From a virus: a stretch of 41,844 nucleotides of DNA. Positions 36,085 to 41,844 of this stretch are shown here, in pieces (the stretch's first letter is position 1; every line of letters begins with the position of its first letter). Made by a program: the position numbers and the translations under genes. The notes below the pieces were generated by a model that made no database searches, was not told where the DNA came from, and worked only from the letters and a program-made list of their open reading frames with translations. The stretch covers positions 1-41,844 of IMG/VR virus record IMGVR_UViG_3300042893_000703; one strand, given 5' to 3'.

Positions 36085-36092
36085 TAAATATC
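36085..36092 (-). promoter_or_regulatory. GATATTTA promoter-like motif (distal) before the giant fibre
   Basis: A second copy lies 20 bp upstream of the proximal one. It overlaps a 7-bp AT-rich inverted repeat (36087-36093 with 36099-36105) placed just after the 305-aa gene. The repeat could be a weak terminator. The tandem arrangement is unique in this window. Confidence 0.38.
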
Positions 36093-36109
36093 AATCAATG
36101 ATATTATTG

Positions 36110-37027
36110 TTATTCATTTGCACTTTCTAACAAGGAAAGAACCACAGTTAATTCAGGTGAACCAGAAACAATAAATCCATAAGTTTCTTCTAATACTAAT
36201 TTACCAGAAACAACAGGAGATAAAGAATCTGCTGGCGGAATTGATACGTTAGTAACCAATCTCACAGCTTCTTGTTCAACAAGTACAGGAGATTCAATTG
36301 TAGCTTTTATAACATCTACTAAAGAATTTACTACATATATAGATGCTGATATACCAGCAGTTGTGCCATTTGTAAATCCACTTAATACAGATTGTGTAAC
36401 GCCACTTTGAAATAATAATGGTGAATCCAACGAACCTGTTGTTGATTCATTTTTTATAATTTGATTTGATAATACTTTTAAATAATCTAAAGCGAACAAA
36501 GATGCCGAATATTCAGTTGAATCAATTAAAGATACACCATTTTTATCAAAATATGCTTTAGCTGCTTTATTTGTTCTAATAGTTGTATTATTAACTATAT
36601 CATACTTTATTGCATCCACATCATCTAAAGTATTTTGCTCAAAATAGGATGATATAAAAGTAAATGGAGTTTCCGATAAACTATTTTGATTATCAGTATA
36701 TGCCGCTATTTCTTTTCTTAAAAATTGTCTATTTGAATTAAGTAATAAAGATGCACTAGCAAAACTACCACTAAAATCTAATAAAGATACGGAAGAACTT
36801 ATAAAGGAACTTCCACTATATACATTACCAAATTCAGGTAAGGGTATTTCTTTATTTGATATTACAAATATAGTTACAGGTTGTGTTATCAAACTATTGT
36901 TTGTAATTTGACATGATAACACAATAGATGATACACCCGCCGGAGTTGCATATATTTCATCAGGTTCTCCAGTCAGGCCTGTTACTACTGACTGAAACCG
37001 ATTTAAGGGTACAAAAACTTCTGCCAT
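36110..37027 (-). CDS. Virion structural protein, 305 aa
   Basis: This protein resembles small virion proteins of marine T4-like phages. The N-terminus reads MAEVFVPLNRFQSVVTGLTG, then EIYATPAGVSSIVLSCQITN as a beta-domain start. The C-terminus reads SPVVSGKLVLEETYGFIVSG, then ELTVVLSLLESANE. The same start and end occur in the short 111-aa virion family, with a longer central helical region here (residues about 90-250) inserted between the two halves. It lies 24 nt after the large CxRD-repeat protein and before the giant fibre, so it may connect a fibre to the particle. Exact function is unknown. The leader is A-rich without a Shine-Dalgarno sequence. Confidence 0.7.
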   Translation of the reverse strand: MAEVFVPLNRFQSVVTGLTGEPDEIYATPAGVSSIVLSCQITNNSLITQPVTIFVISNKEIPLPEFGNVYSGSSFISSSVSLLDFSGSFASASLLLNSNRQFLRKEIAAYTDNQNSLSETPFTFISSYFEQNTLDDVDAIKYDIVNNTTIRTNKAAKAYFDKNGVSLIDSTEYSASLFALDYLKVLSNQIIKNESTTGSLDSPLLFQSGVTQSVLSGFTNGTTAGISASIYVVNSLVDVIKATIESPVLVEQEAVRLVTNVSIPPADSLSPVVSGKLVLEETYGFIVSGSPELTVVLSLLESANE

Positions 37028-37051
37028 TTTTTTATTTTTTTATTTTCTTTT

Positions 37052-40000
37052 TTATATTTGTAGTGCCAATGAGAACGGAGTTACTAATGAGAATAGAGAT
37101 TTACTAAATGTTCTACCCACCAAAGTACCAGTTGCCTGATTAATACTCAATCCAGTACCAATTCTAAAGTCACCAGTTTCGTTACCGGATGTGAAGAAGA
37201 TTCTACCACCACCCAATTCCGTAATTTCAAATAATGGATTTGCAACACCACTACCACCCTGATTTGGAGGAAGTGCTTTAAATGTTACACCACTACCATT
37301 ATAAGAGTAGTCAATACCAGTTGCCACAATCAAAGAACCAAATGATTCCAATGGTGCACCAGCTGCTATAAACTCTGCTTTAGTTCTTAGATAACGATTT
37401 GTTTCCAATGTTTCTAATAACTGGTCTCTAGTCACAGCTATTGCACTTCCGTACTGACCATCGTAGTATGAAGATGCTGCTCTGATTCCTCTTTCGTTTC
37501 CACCATATAATAAATCAGTTACACACGCATCTACAATAAATCCAGTATCACGTGAACAACTTGCCTCATTATATACTAAATATGGAAATGCTCCATTTGT
37601 ATATCCAATTGCTCTTTGTTTCAATTCATCTTTACCAGCTTTTAATCTTTCAGCTGCCTGTCTTCTCTTAGTTGCCGGTGCTAAATAAGTTAATAAAGTA
37701 TTTGCTACTACCTTTTCAGAAATTCCTCTTGCGAAGTTAATACCATCTACCGTTTGTTTTTTCTGTCCAGTATTATCAGCGTAACTTTCCACAATTGCTA
37801 CTGATGGGAATTTGTAGTAGTATGAACCTGCTTCAATACTTCTCTCATTACCACCATAAACTAAATCCGTTCTGATTGCATCTATAATAAATCCTAAATC
37901 TCTAGAACAACTTACTTCATTATATTTTAAATTACTCCAAGAGGAACTTAAGAATGTTATAGTTTCTTTTTGTATCAATTCTTTATTATCTGTCAACAAT
38001 TTTGCTGTTAGTAATAATGATGCAGATGGTACTAAATAAGTTGGATTGGTTATTATCTTTTTGGATACCTTTCCAGCATATCTGATACCAGTAAGAGTTG
38101 GGTCTAATTGATTTAGAGTTGATGGTACGCCTGAATTAATTGCGTTAGAAGGATATAAGTAATAATACTGCCCTGCTATCACAGTTCTTTCTTGTCCACC
38201 ATACAATACATCCGTTGCTGCTGCATCTATTAGATATCCTACATCTCTTTTACAAGTTGCTTCGTTATAATATACACTACTCCAAGATGAAGATACATAA
38301 GCGATAGTTTCAGCTGCCACAAATGATTTATTCTTTCTTAATAAATCAAACGATGCGGATGCCTCTACTGATGCTGTTACAAACAATGTATTTTTTACAA
38401 TCTTTTGTGCTATTCTACTTGCGTAGTTTATACCATCAATTGTTTGCCCTAATTGTCCTACACCATCACCATCTCCTTCAATAATTGCCTTAGATGGATA
38501 TTTGTAATAGAACTCTCCGCTGAATATACCTCTTTCATTTCCACCATATAATAAATCAGTTGTTACACCATCTAATATATAGCCAACATCTCTCTTACAC
38601 TTATCTTTATCATACTCAAATGTACTCCAGCTAGCAGTTAAGTAAGCTAGGGTTTCATTTTGTATAAACTCTCTATTCTTTCTTAACAAATTAACCGATG
38701 CTGATACTATTTGAGATGCTGTCACAAATGTTAATGATGCCGCAACATTCTTAGAAAGTTGTCCTGCGTAATTAACACCTGCTAATGTTGGTTGTAATTG
38801 TGAACCTTGCGCTTGTGATGGATATAAGTAATAGAACACCCCAGCGTTTGTACTTCTTTCGTTTCCACCATAAAGTAAATCCGTAGAAACCGCATCTATA
38901 ATATGACCAACATCTCTTTTACAAGTTACTTCATCATAAGATGCTGTACTCCAAGAAGAAGATAGATACGCAATAGTTTCATTTTGTATAAACTCTCTAT
39001 TTTTTCTAATCAATGCGTATGATGCTGATACGATTGCTGATGCAGTTACATAAGTTACGTTTTGTACTATATTTTGTGCTAATCTACTTGCGTAGTTTAT
39101 TCCATCAAGAGTTTGATTCAATTGTGAACTTGTTGCTGCTGATGGGAACTGATAATAGAATACACCATTAAATATAGATGCCGAATTTGCGTTGTACAAT
39201 AAATCCTCAGCCGAACCACTCAATATAAATCGTAAGTCACGAGAACAACTTTCTTCATTATAAGATGCTGTTGACCAAGATGAACTTAAATATGCTATTG
39301 ATTCCGATACAATAAATCCAATATTTGCTTTTAATAAATTATATGAGTATATTACATTAGTATCAACCGATTGAGTTGTATATGGAATTAAAGTTGGTAA
39401 TGAACCCGTACCATTTCTTACTATATTTGCTACAATAGAAATTGATGCCGATATTGCGTTAGCTTCAGCCACAGTTCCAAACAATGATGATGTTACAAGT
39501 TGTGTAGCGTTAGTTACTTTAATGTTTTCTAAAGTATTAAGTACGATAGAAGGTGCTGCTATTAATGTACTACTAATAGATGCCGTTGTTATTCTAGCTG
39601 CGTACTTAATTGCATCCGTTGTTTGAATTACTTGCGAACCAAACTCATTTGCTTGAGATGGGAACTGATAATAGTAATCTGCATTATCTCTACTTCTCTC
39701 ATTTCCACCATAAAGTAAATCAGTTGCTACACCATCAATGATATATCCTAAATCTCTATAACATTTACTTTCACTATAATCTAAGTTAGGGTATTTAACG
39801 TTTACATATGCAACACTTTCACTTTGTATGAATAGTTTGTTAGCTTTTATTAAATCGTATGCGTATTGAACTTCCAAAGATGCTGTAAATATCTGCTTAT
39901 TAACAACTACGTTCATAGCCGTTCCTTTTGCATATCTTACACCAGTCAATGTTGGTTCTAATTGTGCGTTTGTAGCTTGAGATGGATAATCATAATAGTA

Positions 40001-41844
40001 TCTACCTGCTATTACACTTCTTTCGTTACCACCATACAACAAATCAGTTGCTACTGCATCTATGATGTATCCAATATCTCTCTTACAAGTAGTTTCATTA
40101 TAATCATGCTTAGCCCAACTTGCTGATAGATATGCGATTGATTCACTTTGTATAAATCCTTTGTTTTCTCTCAATGAATTGTAAGATGCAGATGATGATA
40201 CCAATTGTGATGCTGATATATGTGTAAACGGAGTATTCAATACAACCTTTTCTGCTAATCCACTTGCGTACTTGATTGCAGTAATCGTTTGGTCTAATTG
40301 TGAACCAGTAGCTTGAGATGGGAAATCAAAATAGAACTTACCATTAAACAACGATGCTGAGTTACCACCATATAAAAGGTCAAATGCAGAACCACTAAGG
40401 ATTCCAGTCAAATCTCTTTCACATTTACTTTGCGTATATGCAAATCCACTCCAAGATGAACTCATATAAGCAATAGTTTCATCAACTATAAATTTAGAGT
40501 TACTTATTAATAAATTATATGCCGAATTTATCTTTGAATTTGTATTTGCTATCGGATATGTTGATGGTCTAAACCCAATTGAACTTGTACCATTATTTAA
40601 TAACACATCAATTACCAAAGATAAAGATGATGATATTAATTTACCTTGCAATCTTCCAGCTGCACTTCCACTTATTAATTGTGGTGTGTTAGTTACCTTA
40701 ATACTTGCTGATGTATTTGATATAATTGTTGGTAGAACCGATGTTCCGTTTTCAATTACACTTAATATCAAATCAAATCCACTTGCAATCTTATTAGTAT
40801 CAGAAGATGATGCAGATATTGCTTGTCTTACAGGATTTGCGTTTGTTACTTTTAAAGATGATGATGTATTTGTTACTAATGTAGGTAATACACTCAATCC
40901 GTTTTTAACAACGTTTACAACAGTACCATAAGAAGAACTTACGTTTGTAATTTGAGTTGATAAGTTATATGAACCCGTACCAATTGTTTGTTCTTTAGAA
41001 CTTATATGTAATAAAGTTGGTGTAGATAATTCAAATCCGTAATTATAGTTTCTTGCTAATGAATCCGGTACAAATGCAACACCATTTTCAATAATATCAG
41101 CTACATGCTTAAATGATGATGTAATAATATCCAATTCAGCTCCACTTGCTGATATTGATGATGAGTATTGAGTTGTGTTTGTTACTTTAATTAAACTATC
41201 ACCATTTTGAACCAATACAGGTATAGTACTTATTGAATTTTTAGTAGTTCTAACAAATGTATGAGCTGCTTGAGGTAAATGTTTAATTGCCCCAGCTGAT
41301 GCAGATACAAACGTATGAACTGATTGTGGTAGGTATTTTACAGCGTTTGCTGATGCTGATACAAATGTATGTATTGAGCCAGAAGCACTCCCAGCATCCC
41401 CTACATTGATTGTGAAGATACCATCCTGTCTTTGCACTCCATTAATACTTGCTGTCACAAATGTATGTGAGTTTGTATATGAAGATGCACCTATATTGAT
41501 GTTAAACGTATTTGTAGTTACACCAGATATACTTAACCATCTTCCGCTTGGATAATCATATCCAGCTCTAGGGTAAGATTTTGAAATCACATTATCATCC
41601 AATACACAATTGTAAGTTAATGAGTTATCAGAAAGTTTAATATAATCACCATTACTAAATCCGTGAGATGCTATTGTTAAGGTAACATCTCCAGTCTCAG
41701 CGTTATATGGAGCATTGGTTACTGTGTGTTGAGTAAATCCAACTGATTTTATCTCAATTGATTTTCCAAGATACGGGTCACCACTTCCACTTCTAGGATA
41801 ACTATGTGTTGTTGCATTTCCGTCTTGGTCACAAGTAAATGCCA
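37052..41844 (-). CDS. Large repeat virion protein, partial (open at right edge), at least 1596 aa
   Basis: The frame stays open to the right edge, so the true start lies outside the window. A TTG near 41602 is not the start. The visible N-terminal part has two units ending in C-x2-D-x-(5-7)-YPR, with TGDVTLTIASHGFSNGD between, then four HTFV repeats. Next are helical units with NG-x-x-x-LPT. The main body holds nine units of about 110-130 residues, each with W-S-x-x-x-Y-x-x-x-x-C-x-RD-x-G-x-I-I-D-A-x-x-T-D-LLYGGN-E-R-S and Y-Y-Y-x-(Y/F)-P-S. The C-terminus (GGGRIFFTSGNETGDFRIG, TGTLVGRTFSKSLFSLVTP) resembles ends of cyanophage virion proteins. It is probably a fibre or neck-associated structural protein. 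The family is seen in marine phages without a described function. Confidence 0.72.
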   Translation of the reverse strand, partial: AFTCDQDGNATTHSYPRSGSGDPYLGKSIEIKSVGFTQHTVTNAPYNAETGDVTLTIASHGFSNGDYIKLSDNSLTYNCVLDDNVISKSYPRAGYDYPSGRWLSISGVTTNTFNINIGASSYTNSHTFVTASINGVQRQDGIFTINVGDAGSASGSIHTFVSASANAVKYLPQSVHTFVSASAGAIKHLPQAAHTFVRTTKNSISTIPVLVQNGDSLIKVTNTTQYSSSISASGAELDIITSSFKHVADIIENGVAFVPDSLARNYNYGFELSTPTLLHISSKEQTIGTGSYNLSTQITNVSSSYGTVVNVVKNGLSVLPTLVTNTSSSLKVTNANPVRQAISASSSDTNKIASGFDLILSVIENGTSVLPTIISNTSASIKVTNTPQLISGSAAGRLQGKLISSSLSLVIDVLLNNGTSSIGFRPSTYPIANTNSKINSAYNLLISNSKFIVDETIAYMSSSWSGFAYTQSKCERDLTGILSGSAFDLLYGGNSASLFNGKFYFDFPSQATGSQLDQTITAIKYASGLAEKVVLNTPFTHISASQLVSSSASYNSLRENKGFIQSESIAYLSASWAKHDYNETTCKRDIGYIIDAVATDLLYGGNERSVIAGRYYYDYPSQATNAQLEPTLTGVRYAKGTAMNVVVNKQIFTASLEVQYAYDLIKANKLFIQSESVAYVNVKYPNLDYSESKCYRDLGYIIDGVATDLLYGGNERSRDNADYYYQFPSQANEFGSQVIQTTDAIKYAARITTASISSTLIAAPSIVLNTLENIKVTNATQLVTSSLFGTVAEANAISASISIVANIVRNGTGSLPTLIPYTTQSVDTNVIYSYNLLKANIGFIVSESIAYLSSSWSTASYNEESCSRDLRFILSGSAEDLLYNANSASIFNGVFYYQFPSAATSSQLNQTLDGINYASRLAQNIVQNVTYVTASAIVSASYALIRKNREFIQNETIAYLSSSWSTASYDEVTCKRDVGHIIDAVSTDLLYGGNERSTNAGVFYYLYPSQAQGSQLQPTLAGVNYAGQLSKNVAASLTFVTASQIVSASVNLLRKNREFIQNETLAYLTASWSTFEYDKDKCKRDVGYILDGVTTDLLYGGNERGIFSGEFYYKYPSKAIIEGDGDGVGQLGQTIDGINYASRIAQKIVKNTLFVTASVEASASFDLLRKNKSFVAAETIAYVSSSWSSVYYNEATCKRDVGYLIDAAATDVLYGGQERTVIAGQYYYLYPSNAINSGVPSTLNQLDPTLTGIRYAGKVSKKIITNPTYLVPSASLLLTAKLLTDNKELIQKETITFLSSSWSNLKYNEVSCSRDLGFIIDAIRTDLVYGGNERSIEAGSYYYKFPSVAIVESYADNTGQKKQTVDGINFARGISEKVVANTLLTYLAPATKRRQAAERLKAGKDELKQRAIGYTNGAFPYLVYNEASCSRDTGFIVDACVTDLLYGGNERGIRAASSYYDGQYGSAIAVTRDQLLETLETNRYLRTKAEFIAAGAPLESFGSLIVATGIDYSYNGSGVTFKALPPNQGGSGVANPLFEITELGGGRIFFTSGNETGDFRIGTGLSINQATGTLVGRTFSKSLFSLVTPFSLALQI
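37480..40490 (-). repeat. Nine CxRD...LLYGGN protein repeats
   Basis: Nine units can be counted by the C-x-R-D motif: CERDL, CKRDI, CYRDL, CSRDL, CKRDV (three times), CSRDL and CSRDT. Each is followed by DLLYGGN, DLLYNAN, DVLYGGQ or DLVYGGN. Units 1 and 4 carry ILSGSAxDLLY in place of IIDAVxTDLLY, so they form a sub-class. A non-repeat helical stretch separates units 3 and 4, suggesting a duplication of a three-unit block. Confidence 0.82.

Noticed and set aside
41600-41602. TTG start for the large repeat protein
   Set aside because: The frame continues upstream to the window edge with a clear repeat of the same module, so the real start is outside.

Overview
The window is the contractile-tail structural region of an AT-rich tailed bacteriophage (Caudoviricetes, T4-like myovirus plan). 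Every convincing gene lies on the minus strand, so the region reads from the right edge to the left. Recognisable anchors are a gp18-type tail sheath, a gp19-type tail tube, a T4 gp26-type baseplate/hub assembly protein, a tape measure protein, a LysM-like gp53-type wedge protein and a large baseplate hub protein. Several accessory virion families resemble those of marine and cyanobacterial myoviruses: the CxRD-repeat protein, the 305-aa and 111-aa virion proteins, a cupredoxin-like domain, and a surface leucine-rich-repeat protein. Most starts have an A-rich leader and no Shine-Dalgarno sequence, which suggests, without proving, a Bacteroidota host.

Layout in transcription order. (1) 41844-37052: a very large virion protein, open at the right edge, with nine CxRD...LLYGGN repeats. 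(2) 37027-36110: a 305-aa virion protein. (3) 36042-23764: a 4092-aa giant fibre made of about 28 beta-modules, an inserted cupredoxin-like domain, two collagen-like Gly-X-Y blocks split by a four-cysteine island, and a C-terminal knob. (4) 23757-21718: a BspA-type leucine-rich-repeat protein, a tail-fibre assembly chaperone and two 111-aa beta-rich proteins. (5) 21703-12878: a 2941-aa fibre with a collagen-like shaft and a C-terminal S74 self-cleaving chaperone. (6) 12852-12457: a 131-aa protein carrying an EF-hand-like loop. (7) 12312-9495: sheath and tube. (8) 9384-8131: a gp26-like protein with an apparent +1/-2 frameshift extension, then a small protein. (9) 8111-313: tape measure, tube/baseplate protein, wedge, hub and a small baseplate-cluster protein. 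(10) 312-1: one or two possible tiny ORFs and nothing else clear.

The logic is that of one virion assembly unit. The left half builds tube, sheath and baseplate. The right half supplies very long host-recognition fibres and their assembly factors. Regulation looks modular: three hairpin terminators (after the tube, after the frameshift extension and after the 131-aa gene) are each followed within about 5-25 nt by a recurrent motif, (T/G)ATATTTA on the coding strand. The same motif stands in most other intergenic gaps. No tRNA, integrase, CRISPR array, insertion sequence or defence gene was seen.
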